From: Aneurinibacillus sp. REN35
Lineage (GTDB): Bacteria; Bacillota; Bacilli; Aneurinibacillales; Aneurinibacillaceae
Assembly (NCBI RefSeq): GCF_041379945.2
Contig: NZ_JBFTXJ020000001.1
Location: forward strand, 496,001 to 560,000
Reading direction: 5' to 3'
DNA length: 64,000 nucleotides
Made by a program: the position numbers and the translations under genes. This document shows, one piece after another, positions 51,356 through 60,191 of this stretch. The stretch's first letter is position 1; each line of letters starts with the position of its first letter. Under the pieces are notes generated by a model, which saw only the letters and a list, made by a program, of their open reading frames with translations, was not told the DNA's origin and did no database searches.

Positions 51356-52570
51356 TTGTTGCGAAAATGGATCGAAGAAGAAGGGAAGCGCTGGGTAGAG
51401 AAGGGCATTATCACTGAGGAACAAAAGGAACAGATTGCCGCGCTGTACCCATATAAAAAGAGTGCGGGGGAGCGTCTGCCTATCTTTGCCGCCATTTTGG
51501 TTGGCGCAGGGATTTTGACGTTTGTCGCGTCGAACTGGTCGGCGATTCCCCAACTGCTGCGTCTCTGCATTATTCTTGCGGCGTTGGGTGGATTTTATGT
51601 GGCGGGCTACCGGACCGAGCAGAGAGGATCACGCTCCCTCGGAGTCTCGCTGCTCTCTCTTGGTGTTATTACATTTGGGGCAGGTATTTTTTTGACCGGA
51701 CAAATGTTTCATCTGGTCGCATACGACGCGCGCGCGTTCATTATCTGGTCGCTGCCTGCGGTGATCCTGGCTTTGCTGTATCGGGGTCATCTGCTGTATT
51801 TTCTTACCCTGTTTATTTTGCATGCGGGTCAGTTGTATAGCACGGTGTCCTTTGGGCAGTTCAGCTGGCTGCTGTTGATTATTCTGGTGGTGGGCGCAGG
51901 TGCATATGCGCTGCGCAGCAGGGAGCGTACGATTGTGGCGGTATGGACGCCCAGCGTGCTGCTTCATGTCCTCCTGTATTTGATTTCGGCAGAGCATGCG
52001 CTCGGCTGGTTCCTGCTTGTGGCCGCGGTGCTGTATGCAGGCTTGGATTTCCTACCGGATCGCCATGTGCGGATCGCCGGACAGTTGGGAACGCTGACGT
52101 CGTCCTTTTTCCTTGCCGTATTTTTTATCTTTTTCCTCGGAGAGATGGACAATGAACCTGTGCCGTCTGTGCCGCTGTTTTTCGTCCTGTTCATTGGCTC
52201 TGCGGCGCTTTCGCTGCTGGGCAAGCGCAGGCATGGCGAGACGGTCTCCATGTATGAATGGGTGATCTTTCTGCCCTTCTTCTACTGGCCGGGAATTGGG
52301 GATGTGCTGTATTTACTGGCGCTGTTTGTGCTCTCAGGCTATCTGTTGTGGTCAGGCTATCGGGAAGAGTGGAGCGGCAAGGTTACGATGGGAACGCTGC
52401 TGTTTTTATTGAGCACATTTATCGGCTATATTCAAGTGGCATGGTCCTTCCTGCCGAAATCGCTATTTTTCCTCGTGGGAGGCTTGCTTTTATTCGCGTT
52501 GAATGCGTTTTTGCAGAGACAGCGGCGCAGGCTGCTTGCAGATGAGGAGAAGGGAGGTGGCCGGCTGTGA
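51356..52570 (+). CDS. DUF2157 membrane protein
   Basis: The 404-residue protein has a short cytosolic start (about 1-40, with the DUF2157 pattern W-V-E-K-G-I-I-T-E-E-Q). About 12 membrane segments follow from RLPIFAAILVGAGILTFVASNW onward. DUF2157 genes usually come paired with a GDYXXLXY gene, and here that partner overlaps its end by four bases. Their role is unknown. The start is TTG, with GGGGTG upstream. Confidence 0.82.
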   Translation: MLRKWIEEEGKRWVEKGIITEEQKEQIAALYPYKKSAGERLPIFAAILVGAGILTFVASNWSAIPQLLRLCIILAALGGFYVAGYRTEQRGSRSLGVSLLSLGVITFGAGIFLTGQMFHLVAYDARAFIIWSLPAVILALLYRGHLLYFLTLFILHAGQLYSTVSFGQFSWLLLIILVVGAGAYALRSRERTIVAVWTPSVLLHVLLYLISAEHALGWFLLVAAVLYAGLDFLPDRHVRIAGQLGTLTSSFFLAVFFIFFLGEMDNEPVPSVPLFFVLFIGSAALSLLGKRRHGETVSMYEWVIFLPFFYWPGIGDVLYLLALFVLSGYLLWSGYREEWSGKVTMGTLLFLLSTFIGYIQVAWSFLPKSLFFLVGGLLLFALNAFLQRQRRRLLADEEKGGGRL

Positions 52571-53091
52571 AGCAGAGAAAATCGCTGGCATTTGGAGTGC
52601 TTCTAGTGCTGCAGATCCTGTTTCTGACAGGAATGGCCGCCTCATACTATGCTGTGGATTCATTCGGCACCGAGGTTCGGCTAAAAACTGCTCCGGTCGA
52701 TCCTAGGGATTTGTTTTATGGTGACTATGTTCAGCTTTCCTATGAGATCAGTGAGCTGCCCTGGTCCATGTGGAAAGGGACAGAAAAACCGGCGGGCGGG
52801 CAGACTGTATACGTAGTGGTGCACCGGGAAGGTGAGCATGATACGGCGGTCGGTGTATATCCGGATAAACCGGACACTCAAGCAGGCGAAACCGTGCTTC
52901 CGGCACGCGTTCAGCGCTGGGGCAGCGAAGAGCAATTGAATCTTGTCTATGGATTTGAACGCTACTACGTTGAAGAAAATACCGGCAAAGAGCTAGAAGA
53001 AAAACGGGAACAGGCCACAGTGACGGTAAAGGTTGCCCCGTGGGGACAGCCAAAAGTGACCGGTCTGACATTTGCGGGAGAAAAACGATAA
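52567..53091 (+). CDS. GDYXXLXY domain protein
   Basis: The 174-residue protein has one N-terminal membrane segment (about 8-28). The signature G-D-Y-V-Q-L-S-Y (about 53-60) is preceded by D-P-R-D-L-F. The rest is predicted to lie outside the membrane and includes an RYYVEENTGKELEE helix. GTG start, with ATGA-like coupling to the preceding gene (overlap 52567-52570). It presumably forms a complex with the DUF2157 membrane protein. Function unknown. Confidence 0.82.
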   Translation: MKQRKSLAFGVLLVLQILFLTGMAASYYAVDSFGTEVRLKTAPVDPRDLFYGDYVQLSYEISELPWSMWKGTEKPAGGQTVYVVVHREGEHDTAVGVYPDKPDTQAGETVLPARVQRWGSEEQLNLVYGFERYYVEENTGKELEEKREQATVTVKVAPWGQPKVTGLTFAGEKR

Positions 53092-53121
53092 GAAGCGGAT
53101 GCGCTCGCTTCGTTTCTATGG

Positions 53122-53178
53122 TATACTAAGAAAAAATGCGCGGCAATGAAGCCTCTGTCTATTAGACAGGGGCTTTTT
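53122..53178 (+). promoter_or_regulatory. promoter and ANTAR-type attenuator leader of eutS
   Basis: An extended -10 element TGGTATACT (about 53119-53127) would start transcription near 53133. The leader then holds GGC-AATGAA-GCC (53142-53153), a hairpin whose hexaloop has A at position 1 and G at position 4. This overlaps the 5' arm of a terminator (AAGCC-CTGTCT / AGACAG-GGCTT, then five T, about 53149-53176). Binding of phosphorylated EutV to the first hairpin would prevent the terminator and switch on the operon. The stem is only 3-4 bp and the usual partner hairpin is not evident. Confidence 0.6.
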
Positions 53179-53207
53179 GCGTACATAACGAGGAGGAAGA
53201 TGGCACG

Positions 53208-53546
53208 ATGGAGGAGAAAAAGCGCTTCATTCAAGAATTTGTACCGGGCAAGCAGATTACGTTAAGTCATTTAATTGCCAATCCGGACCCTGATATGTTT
53301 GAGAAATTGGGAATTCCTCAGGCGGGTGCGATCGGTATTCTAACATTAACCCCGAGTGAGACGGTGATTATTGCAGGTGATCTTGCCACGAAGGCCGCAC
53401 ATGTAAGTCTTGGATTTCTTGATCGATTCACTGGAAGTCTAGTATTGGTTGGCAGCGTCTCTGAAGTGGAGACGGCGATGCAGCATATTAATGACTTTCT
53501 TGAACACAAGCTGGGTTATACGCCTGCAAGAATTACGAAATCATAG
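53208..53546 (+). CDS. eutS: BMC-H shell protein EutS
   Basis: The 112-residue protein is a circularly permuted BMC domain of the EutS/PduU type. It shows R-F-I-Q-E-F-V-P-G-K-Q-I-T-L-S-H-L-I-A-N-P and GAIGILTLTPSETVIIAGDLATKAA. EutS forms bent hexamers in the shell of the ethanolamine microcompartment. It is the first gene of the locus, with GAGGAGG before its ATG and an attenuator upstream. Confidence 0.95.
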   Translation: MEEKKRFIQEFVPGKQITLSHLIANPDPDMFEKLGIPQAGAIGILTLTPSETVIIAGDLATKAAHVSLGFLDRFTGSLVLVGSVSEVETAMQHINDFLEHKLGYTPARITKS

Positions 53547-53562
53547 CGGAAGGAGATAAGAG

Positions 53563-54063
53563 ATGCCAAAGCAACACCGCGCCATGCTGATTGGAGCCAT
53601 CGGGGCAGGGAAGTCAACGCTGACGAATGCACTGCTTGGGCGCAAACAGCCTGCTGTAAAGACACAGGCGCTCAGCTATCAGGATTGGATTGTGGATACA
53701 CCAGGTGAGTATACAGAAAATCCAATGTTCTATAAGAATCTGATGGCTACAGCGCTCGAAGTCACTCATATACTATTTATTCAGGATGCAACCAATTCAA
53801 AGCCGGTCTTTCCTCCGGGATTCGCTACGGGCATACCGAAGCTTGCAATCGGGGTTGTTACCAAGGTGGATGCACCGGGGGCTGACGGAGCCCGTGCCGC
53901 TGTGCAGCTGCGCCAAGCAATGCCAACCGGACCGATTCTCCTGGTATCTGCTTATACAGGTGAAGGACTAGAGCACATTCGCTCGCTGGTAGAGTGCGCC
54001 AATTACTTACAGATGAAAGAGTATTGCTTGAATTCCAAATCAATAAATATTTCCGATATGTAA
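53563..54063 (+). CDS. eutP: EutP/PduV family P-loop protein
   Basis: The 166-residue protein is a small Ras-like P-loop NTPase, with G1 motif G-A-I-G-A-G-K-S-T (about 11-19), V-D-T-P-G-E-Y and TKVDAPG. EutP/PduV are microcompartment-associated, and Salmonella EutP has acetate kinase activity. It lies 17 bases after eutS. A gap of about 130 bases with a promoter and attenuator follows before eutW. Confidence 0.9.
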   Translation: MPKQHRAMLIGAIGAGKSTLTNALLGRKQPAVKTQALSYQDWIVDTPGEYTENPMFYKNLMATALEVTHILFIQDATNSKPVFPPGFATGIPKLAIGVVTKVDAPGADGARAAVQLRQAMPTGPILLVSAYTGEGLEHIRSLVECANYLQMKEYCLNSKSINISDM

Positions 54064-54066
54064 CCC

Positions 54067-54174
54067 TTTACATTAATAATAATCTCTAGTATGATAATGG
54101 TAGTAAATGAATAGGAAACAGGCAAAGGCGCCTATCAACAGGGAGAAAGTGTGCATGTTGAAGGAGCCTTTTTT
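54067..54174 (+). promoter_or_regulatory. promoter and ANTAR-type attenuator leader of eutW-eutV
   Basis: TTTACA (54067-54072), a 17-base spacer and TATGAT (54090-54095) form a promoter. The leader has AGGC-AAAGGC-GCCT (54120-54133), a hairpin with an A1/G4 hexaloop. Its bases are also the 5' arm of a terminator: AAAGGC...CC...CAACA (54124-54140) pairs with TGTTG...GG..GCCTTTTTT (54156-54174). The arrangement predicts autoregulation of the two-component genes by EutV. The same 16 bases, ACAGGCAAAGGCGCCT, recur in the eutA leader. Confidence 0.72.
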
Positions 54175-54195
54175 GTTCAAAAAGGGGTCTTTCAT

Positions 54196-55638
54196 ATGAC
54201 GAGTGCACTCGATACGCAGCATATACAGCAGTTATGCGAGCAGTATACTTCTCTTACGGAAGAAGAGATTCGCATAATTATACGTAAAAGCGAGGCGCTG
54301 CAGATGATTGCGGACGTGTCGCAGGCAAATGTATTCATCGATTGTCCAATGAAGAATGAGAATGCCGTCATCGTTGTCGCTGAAGCGGTGCCTGCGACGA
54401 CACACTCCTTATATCAAGAAAGTGTTGTAGGCAAGGAGGTGTTCGCATCATACGAACCGGCCGTGTTCCGCACGTACCGCACCGGAAAGCCAGCTCTGAT
54501 GAATCGGGCGCTTACCCAGGAAGGACAGCATGTTAAACAGAATGTCGTGCCTATAAAAAACGATAACCAGCAGACGATTGGCATGCTAATCCTTGAGCAG
54601 GATATCACCTTGCAGGTTAAGCATGAGAAAGAATTGGCTCTTCTATCAGAAACGACGCAGGATTTCAGCCGCACTTTCTGGGATTTGATCGCAAAGGAGC
54701 AGTCCATTCCCGATGTGATTGAAGAAGCGCTACTGCTTCTGAATGAAGAGGGCATGCTTTTGTATGCGAACAATTCGGCAATCGGTTTGTTTGAATCGTA
54801 TAGTGAGAGAACGCGCGAAAACTATCTGCATGTCGATATTGGAACGATTTTGCCGTTCATGGAGAAGGGCGATTACCTGCATGATGGGGTGATTCAGCGC
54901 GAAGTTCATACACAAAAGGCGGTATACATTCTGCGCAGCATCTGTCTTCAGCAAAAAGAGAAAAAACGGCGCCTGCTCGTATATTTGCAAGATATTACTG
55001 ATTTAAGGGACAAGGAGCGCCAGCTAATGGTCAAATCAGCGGTCATCCAGGAGATTCACCACAGGGTCAAAAACAATTTACAAACAGTTGCGGGTCTTCT
55101 GCGTTTGCAGATGAGACGGGGGGTGCCTGATGAGGCAAAGGGGCTGTATCAGGAGTGTCTAAACCGAATCGTGAGCATCGCTACTGTGCATGAAGTGCTC
55201 TCATATAACGGGATTGAGAGAGTAGCTATGCATCAGGTAATTGAGAAGATTTCGCGCATGTTGGTCTATAATATGACATCTGAAGAATGCCGTGTAGACG
55301 TACTGATGGATATTGAAGAGATTGCGCTGCAATCGAAGCAGGCGGTATCACTTGCCTTAATTCTGACAGAATTAGTGCAGAATTGCTTAAAGCACGGATT
55401 TACCGACCGGACAAGCGGGAGAGTATGGATCGAGTTTAAGGTGGAGGGCGAGAATATCCGGCTGCGTGTAGATGACGACGGCAAAGGATTTGAAGCACAG
55501 TCTGCCACTGACCAACTGGGGCTTGAGATTGTCCGGAACTTAACACATTTTGATTTGGAAGGGACATTTGAGATTATGCAGAACGCTGAAGGCGGCACGC
55601 GGGCAAGCGTAACGTTTCCGGCAGAACAGGGGGAATGA
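54196..55638 (+). CDS. eutW: EutW sensor histidine kinase
   Basis: The 480-residue protein has an N-terminal H_kinase_N/GAF-like sensor region (about 1-150), a PAS-like domain (about 185-280) and a HisKA_2 dimerisation domain, E-I-H-H-R-V-K-N-N-L-Q-T, with His288 or His289 phosphorylated. A HATPase domain with N-C-L-K-H-G-F and D-D-D-G-K-G-F ends it. No membrane segment, so it senses ethanolamine in the cytosol and phosphorylates EutV. A GTG at 54151 is in frame, but it lies inside the terminator; AAAGGGG suits the ATG at 54196. eutV starts four bases after its stop. Confidence 0.9.
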   Translation: MTSALDTQHIQQLCEQYTSLTEEEIRIIIRKSEALQMIADVSQANVFIDCPMKNENAVIVVAEAVPATTHSLYQESVVGKEVFASYEPAVFRTYRTGKPALMNRALTQEGQHVKQNVVPIKNDNQQTIGMLILEQDITLQVKHEKELALLSETTQDFSRTFWDLIAKEQSIPDVIEEALLLLNEEGMLLYANNSAIGLFESYSERTRENYLHVDIGTILPFMEKGDYLHDGVIQREVHTQKAVYILRSICLQQKEKKRRLLVYLQDITDLRDKERQLMVKSAVIQEIHHRVKNNLQTVAGLLRLQMRRGVPDEAKGLYQECLNRIVSIATVHEVLSYNGIERVAMHQVIEKISRMLVYNMTSEECRVDVLMDIEEIALQSKQAVSLALILTELVQNCLKHGFTDRTSGRVWIEFKVEGENIRLRVDDDGKGFEAQSATDQLGLEIVRNLTHFDLEGTFEIMQNAEGGTRASVTFPAEQGE

Positions 55639-55642
55639 CACG

Positions 55643-56236
55643 GTGAGCAAAGGCCGGATTATGGTCGTTGATGATGAATCGATCCTGCGTATGGACATTA
55701 AAGAAATGCTGCAGGAAGCCGGGTATGAGGTTGTCGCCGAAGCTAATAACGGAGAAGCTGCGATTGAGTTATCCGCCCGGCATGTTCCCGACCTGATTGT
55801 TATGGATGTAAAAATGCCTAAAATGAACGGAATGAAGGCGGCCCGGATTATCAATCGCTCGTTTGAGATTCCTACGCTTCTTTTGACCGCTTATACGGAG
55901 GATGAATTGATTACAGAAGCCAAAGAAGCGCACATTTTTGGCTATTTGGTCAAGCCGATTACGGAAAGAGACCTTATTCCCGCAGTCGAAGTGGCGATTG
56001 GCCAAGCCCAGCGTGTGCAATCGCTTATGGGCAGCATCAAAGAAATGGAGCGGAAAATAGAGGTGCGCAAACAGGTAGAACGGGCCAAAGGTGTGCTGAT
56101 GGACGTCTATCAGCTCAGCGAAGAACGCGCTTATCAGACGATGCGTACGTATTGCATGAATACGCGCAAAACGATGGGGGAAGTGGCTGAGCATATTCTA
56201 ACAAATCGTACGCTTGATGTACGATCGGTACTATAA
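55643..56236 (+). CDS. eutV: EutV response regulator with ANTAR RNA-binding domain
   Basis: The 197-residue protein has a receiver domain with acidic pocket Asp10/Asp11, phosphoacceptor Asp55 (L-I-V-M-D-V-K-M-P) and Lys104 (L-V-K-P-I). A linker coiled coil and an ANTAR domain follow (about 130-190, A-K-G-V-L-M-D-V-Y-Q-L-S-E-E-R-A-Y). Phosphorylated EutV dimers bind leader hairpins and stop terminator formation. Targets in this window are the leaders at 53122-53178, 54067-54174 and 56264-56324. GTG start with AGGGGGA eight bases upstream. Confidence 0.92.
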   Translation: MSKGRIMVVDDESILRMDIKEMLQEAGYEVVAEANNGEAAIELSARHVPDLIVMDVKMPKMNGMKAARIINRSFEIPTLLLTAYTEDELITEAKEAHIFGYLVKPITERDLIPAVEVAIGQAQRVQSLMGSIKEMERKIEVRKQVERAKGVLMDVYQLSEERAYQTMRTYCMNTRKTMGEVAEHILTNRTLDVRSVL

Positions 56237-56263
56237 AATGATGAAGGAAGTAAAAAAGCATAT

Positions 56264-56324
56264 CACAGGCAAAGGCGCCTTATGTAATAAGCGGAAGCGG
56301 GCTTATTATATAAGGCGTCTTTTT
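56264..56324 (+). promoter_or_regulatory. ANTAR-type attenuator between eutV and eutA
   Basis: AGGC-AAAGGC-GCCT (56267-56280) repeats the eutW-leader hairpin. The outer bases CATA/TATG extend it. The overlapping terminator is long: CGCCTTAT-G-TAATAAGC pairs with GCTTATTA-T-ATAAGGCG (about 56276-56317), then TCTTTTTG. Without EutV binding, transcription should stop here, so the enzyme and shell genes downstream need the signal even when eutV itself is transcribed. Confidence 0.75.
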
Positions 56325-56355
56325 GTATAAAAATCTCGTAGGAAGGAGGGGCCTA

Positions 56356-57807
56356 ATGCGCCAGCTACATCGGGAAACAGAGCAAATCATCAGTGCAGGC
56401 ATCGATATTGGCACAAGCACAACGAAGCTTGTCATTAGTCGTTTTTCTTTAATGAATACGGCAGGAGCGAGCCATGTACCGCGCATCGAGATTGTCGATA
56501 CAGAGATCATCTACAAAAGTCCGATTCATCGCACGCCGCTTGCTACGGGAGATGATATCGATATTGCAGCCGTCTTCGCTTTAGTACGCAAGGAGTATGC
56601 ACAGGCGGGCATTCATGAACACGAGATTGAGACGGGTGCAGTTATCATCACAGGCGAGAGCGCAACGAAGCGCAATGCCGAGGAGATGGTGCGACGTCTC
56701 TCCGATGAGGCCGGTGAGTTTCTCGTAGCAACGGCAGGTCCTGATCTAGAAGGTATGATCGCTGCAAAAGGATCGGGCGCCTATGAACATTCAAAACGGA
56801 GCGGACGCACTGTCGCTAATATTGATATAGGCGGCGGTACAGCGAATATTGCTGTTTTTCAGGCCGGTGTGTTCAAAGGCACATGCACGCTCCACATCGG
56901 CGGCCGCTTGATTGAGTATGAGCAGGGGCGCATCCAAAAAATTTCAGCACCGATTCAGCAACTGCTTGCTAGGAAGGGATGGGAGCTTACGGTAGGCGAT
57001 TTGGCCGCATCCCCTATCATAGGGCAGTTGGCAGAGGCGATGGCAGAGACGCTTGGCCGTATTCTAACTGGCCATGTTTCTTTAGATGACGAGGTGCTGC
57101 TCGTAGGTCATCCGCCGAATTGGAATGCGACAGTAGAAGACGTTATGTTCTCCGGCGGTGTAAGTGAATGCATCTATCATCTTGAGCCTGTGGAGAGCGG
57201 GGGGGAACAGCTCTTCTATGAGGATATGGGTGTGCAGTTGGCTGAGACGCTGCGCAATCATCCATCGCTTCAAGCGTGGAAATGGATGCGACCAGAAGAG
57301 ACTGTCCGTGCAACGGTGCTTGGAGCAGGAACGCAGACGACGGAAATCAGCGGTGCGACGATTCAAGTAGCCAAAGAGGCGCTGCCGCTCAAAAATCTGC
57401 CTGTTCATCGGATTTCCTTTGATAAAGAGACGCATCATTTGCGTGAGAAAGTATTGCGGGGATTTGATTTGGCGGTGGAATTATATGATCCACACCATGA
57501 AGGACGGAATTTCGCCGTGTATCTGTCTGATATTCCGTATATTCGCTTTCGTGACATACAGGAGGTGGCAGCTTCCCTGCTTGAAGGGCTGCATCAGCGC
57601 CCAAATACTGCCGAGCCGCTTGTTGTTGTAACAGAGAGCGACATAGCCAAGGTGCTTGGCCAGTCTCTGCTGGCTATGCAGGCAGAGCGCAGGGTTTTAT
57701 GTATTGATCAAGTACGGGTGGAGAATGGCGATTACCTTGACATCGGACGAATGCTGCACAGCGGCGTGGTGCCGGTGGTCGTCAAGACGCTCGCGTTTCA
57801 TTCGTAA
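56356..57807 (+). CDS. eutA: EutA, ethanolamine ammonia-lyase reactivating factor
   Basis: The 483-residue protein has an actin/Hsp70-like ATPase fold, seen in S-A-G-I-D-I-G-T-S-T-T-K-L-V (about 14-27) and N-I-D-I-G-G-G-T-A-N-I-A-V-F. It swaps damaged cobalamin out of EutBC at the cost of ATP. The frame opens at 56323, within the terminator tail; AAGGAGG fits the ATG at 56356. It is co-transcribed with eutBC. Confidence 0.93.
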   Translation: MRQLHRETEQIISAGIDIGTSTTKLVISRFSLMNTAGASHVPRIEIVDTEIIYKSPIHRTPLATGDDIDIAAVFALVRKEYAQAGIHEHEIETGAVIITGESATKRNAEEMVRRLSDEAGEFLVATAGPDLEGMIAAKGSGAYEHSKRSGRTVANIDIGGGTANIAVFQAGVFKGTCTLHIGGRLIEYEQGRIQKISAPIQQLLARKGWELTVGDLAASPIIGQLAEAMAETLGRILTGHVSLDDEVLLVGHPPNWNATVEDVMFSGGVSECIYHLEPVESGGEQLFYEDMGVQLAETLRNHPSLQAWKWMRPEETVRATVLGAGTQTTEISGATIQVAKEALPLKNLPVHRISFDKETHHLREKVLRGFDLAVELYDPHHEGRNFAVYLSDIPYIRFRDIQEVAASLLEGLHQRPNTAEPLVVVTESDIAKVLGQSLLAMQAERRVLCIDQVRVENGDYLDIGRMLHSGVVPVVVKTLAFHS

Positions 57808-57824
57808 GAAAGGAAGGGGTAAGG

Positions 57825-59189
57825 ATGAGGCTTACAACAATGCTGCAAGGACAAACTTATGAATTTGCGAACCTCAAAGAATTATTCGCCAAAGCCAATG
57901 AAGAAAAATCCGGAGACCGGCTTGCAGGCTTAGCGGCAGAAACAGTGCAGGAGCGCATTGCCGCTAAGCAGGTGCTTGCCGCAATTACGCTTGAAGATAT
58001 AAGGAATCATCCGCTTCTTCCGCCGGAGGAAGACGAAGTGTCGCGTATCATTGACGAGCAGATCAACGATACGATTTATGCGGACGTTAAAGGTTGGACG
58101 GTTGCGAAGCTGCGTGAATACATTCTTGATGACCGTACAGGTGAGCGCGAGCTGAATCGGCTGAGCCGGGGAATAAGCAGTGAGATGATTGCGGCAGCAG
58201 CCAAGTTAATGTCTAATCTTGATCTGATTCATGCTGCCAGTAAGATCGAAGTAATTTCCCGCTGCAACATTGCAATCGGGCAGAGAGGGACGCTGGCATC
58301 AAGGCTGCAGCCGAATCACCCGACAGACAGTGTCGATGGAATGCTCGCATCTTTAAAGGAAGGCTTGTCCTATGGCGTAGGTGACGCGGTGATCGGCATT
58401 AATCCGGTGGATGATTCTATCGAAAGCGTTAAGCGGCTTTTGCATGCGACACATGAATTTATCGAGAACTGGAACATTCCGACACAAAACTGTGTGCTCG
58501 CCCATGTCACCACACAGATGAAGGCGGTGGAGAGAGGAGCGCCTGCTGCAATGATATTCCAAAGCATTGCCGGAACCGAAGCGGCAAACCGCTCCTTCGG
58601 TATTACCGCCTCCCTGCTCGATGAAGCCAAGCAGATGATTATGGAAAAAGGAACAAGCCGCGGTCCACAGCGCTTGTATTTTGAAACAGGGCAAGGTTCG
58701 GAGCTGTCCGCCGAAGCGCACCACGGCATTGATCAGATGACGCTTGAAGCCAGAAATTACGGATTTGCCAAGAGGTTTGATCCATATATTCTCAATACGG
58801 TTGTCGGCTTTATCGGACCGGAGTACTTGTATGACAGCAAGCAGGTCATCCGTGCGGGGTTGGAAGATCATTTTATGGGCAAGATGCATGGCATTCCGAT
58901 GGGCGTTGATATTTGCTATACCAATCATATTCGTGCTGATCAGAACGATATTGAGGATCTCGGTGTACTGCTGACTGCAGCCGGCGTCAATTTTATTATT
59001 GCAACACCGATGGGAGATGATTGCATGCTGAACTACCAATCGATGAGCTATCACGATATTGCAACGCTGCGCCAGACGTTGAACAGGAAGCCGGCGCCAA
59101 AATTTGCCGCTTGGCTTGAGTATATGGGCATTACAGAAGACGGTAAGCTAACGGCTCGCGCAGGCGATCCGACAATTTTTGCTGAATAG
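57825..59189 (+). CDS. eutB: ethanolamine ammonia-lyase large subunit
   Basis: The 454-residue TIM-barrel subunit is full length. It shows Q-G-Q-T-Y-E-F near the start, P-T-Q-N-C-V-L-A-H-V-T-T, the ethanolamine-site E-T-G-Q-G-S-E-L-S-A and CYTNHIRADQNDIE. With EutC and adenosylcobalamin it splits ethanolamine into acetaldehyde and ammonia inside the microcompartment. It starts 17 bases after eutA; AAGGGGT precedes the ATG. Confidence 0.97.
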   Translation: MRLTTMLQGQTYEFANLKELFAKANEEKSGDRLAGLAAETVQERIAAKQVLAAITLEDIRNHPLLPPEEDEVSRIIDEQINDTIYADVKGWTVAKLREYILDDRTGERELNRLSRGISSEMIAAAAKLMSNLDLIHAASKIEVISRCNIAIGQRGTLASRLQPNHPTDSVDGMLASLKEGLSYGVGDAVIGINPVDDSIESVKRLLHATHEFIENWNIPTQNCVLAHVTTQMKAVERGAPAAMIFQSIAGTEAANRSFGITASLLDEAKQMIMEKGTSRGPQRLYFETGQGSELSAEAHHGIDQMTLEARNYGFAKRFDPYILNTVVGFIGPEYLYDSKQVIRAGLEDHFMGKMHGIPMGVDICYTNHIRADQNDIEDLGVLLTAAGVNFIIATPMGDDCMLNYQSMSYHDIATLRQTLNRKPAPKFAAWLEYMGITEDGKLTARAGDPTIFAE

Positions 59190-59200
59190 GAGGGATGGAT

Positions 59201-60172
59201 ATGGATCAGCAGCTAATCGAAACTGTGACCCGCTTGGTAATGGAGAAGCTGAAAGCTGCAGAGGGCAAGGATGCACCGGCCTCCCCCACTTCATTGCAGA
59301 CGATGGAGAAGAAACGTACCTTCGGCTCCGTAAAGATATGGAATCATGTGGAAAGCGAGCAGCAAGCAGCACCGCATACGCCACCCTCCAGGACCTCTCC
59401 GACCCCGAAAGCCGCGCCGACAAAGGTGTCAGAGACGGAAGCTTCAGGGGTTGAGAAACCAAAGAATACAGAGCAGCTACGAGAGCTGATGAAGCAGACG
59501 CCGGCACGTATCGGGATCGGTCGGGCTGGACTGCGGCCAAAAACGAATGCATGGCTCACCTTTCGCTATGATCATGCGGCCGCTGTTGATGCGGTGTATG
59601 GGACGGTAGCAGAAAATGTTCTAAAAGAGCTTGGCGTATTCACTGTCACGACCCAGGTGGACAGTAAGGAAGAGTACATTTTGCGCCCGGACCTTGGGAG
59701 GCGTTTAAGCGATGAAGCCAAGGAGGCGCTTCGCAAGCGCTGCAAGAAGAAACCGAAGGTACAGATTGTCATCTCGGACGGACTTAGTTCGCAGGCGGTT
59801 GAAGCCAATGTAGAAGATGTGTACCTGGCACTTACACAATCACTCACTACGTTAGGAATTGAGATGGGTACCCCGTTTTTTGTGGAGCGGGGACGTGTAG
59901 CGGTTATGGATGACATCGGCGAAGTGCTAGAGCCGGATGTTGTGGTCCTGTTGATCGGGGAGCGCCCGGGGCTTGTAAGCGCAGAATCGCTAAGCGCGTA
60001 CCTGTGCTATCGTCCGCGCAAAGGCGTCGTAGAAGCAGACCGGATGGTAATCTCTAACATTCACGCAGGCGGCATTCCTCCGGTCGAAGCTGGAGCGTAT
60101 TTGGGAGAAGTGATCCAGAAGATTTTGAAATACGAAGCGAGCGGTGTGTCGCTCATTCAAAAAGAACAGTAG
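59201..60172 (+). CDS. eutC: ethanolamine ammonia-lyase small subunit
   Basis: The 323-residue protein is a cobalamin-binding subunit (core about 90-323: R-I-G-I-G-R-A-G-L-R-P, V-I-S-D-G-L-S, L-I-G-E-R-P-G-L and N-I-H-A-G-G-I-P-P). The first 20 residues, D-Q-Q-L-I-E-T-V-T-R-L-V-M-E-K-L-K-A, form an amphipathic helix, and a flexible Pro/Ala/Thr linker (about 22-85) follows, as in cargo proteins with targeting peptides. An ATG at 59195 abuts the ribosome site AGGAGGG, so 59201 is the better start. It begins 11 bases after eutB. Confidence 0.95.
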   Translation: MDQQLIETVTRLVMEKLKAAEGKDAPASPTSLQTMEKKRTFGSVKIWNHVESEQQAAPHTPPSRTSPTPKAAPTKVSETEASGVEKPKNTEQLRELMKQTPARIGIGRAGLRPKTNAWLTFRYDHAAAVDAVYGTVAENVLKELGVFTVTTQVDSKEEYILRPDLGRRLSDEAKEALRKRCKKKPKVQIVISDGLSSQAVEANVEDVYLALTQSLTTLGIEMGTPFFVERGRVAVMDDIGEVLEPDVVVLLIGERPGLVSAESLSAYLCYRPRKGVVEADRMVISNIHAGGIPPVEAGAYLGEVIQKILKYEASGVSLIQKEQ

Positions 60173-60191
60173 GGAAGGAGGGAGAGAACGT

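Noticed and set aside
58353-59054. A 233-codon antisense frame inside eutB
   Set aside because: It lies opposite a highly conserved coding region with no ribosome site and no recognisable domain.
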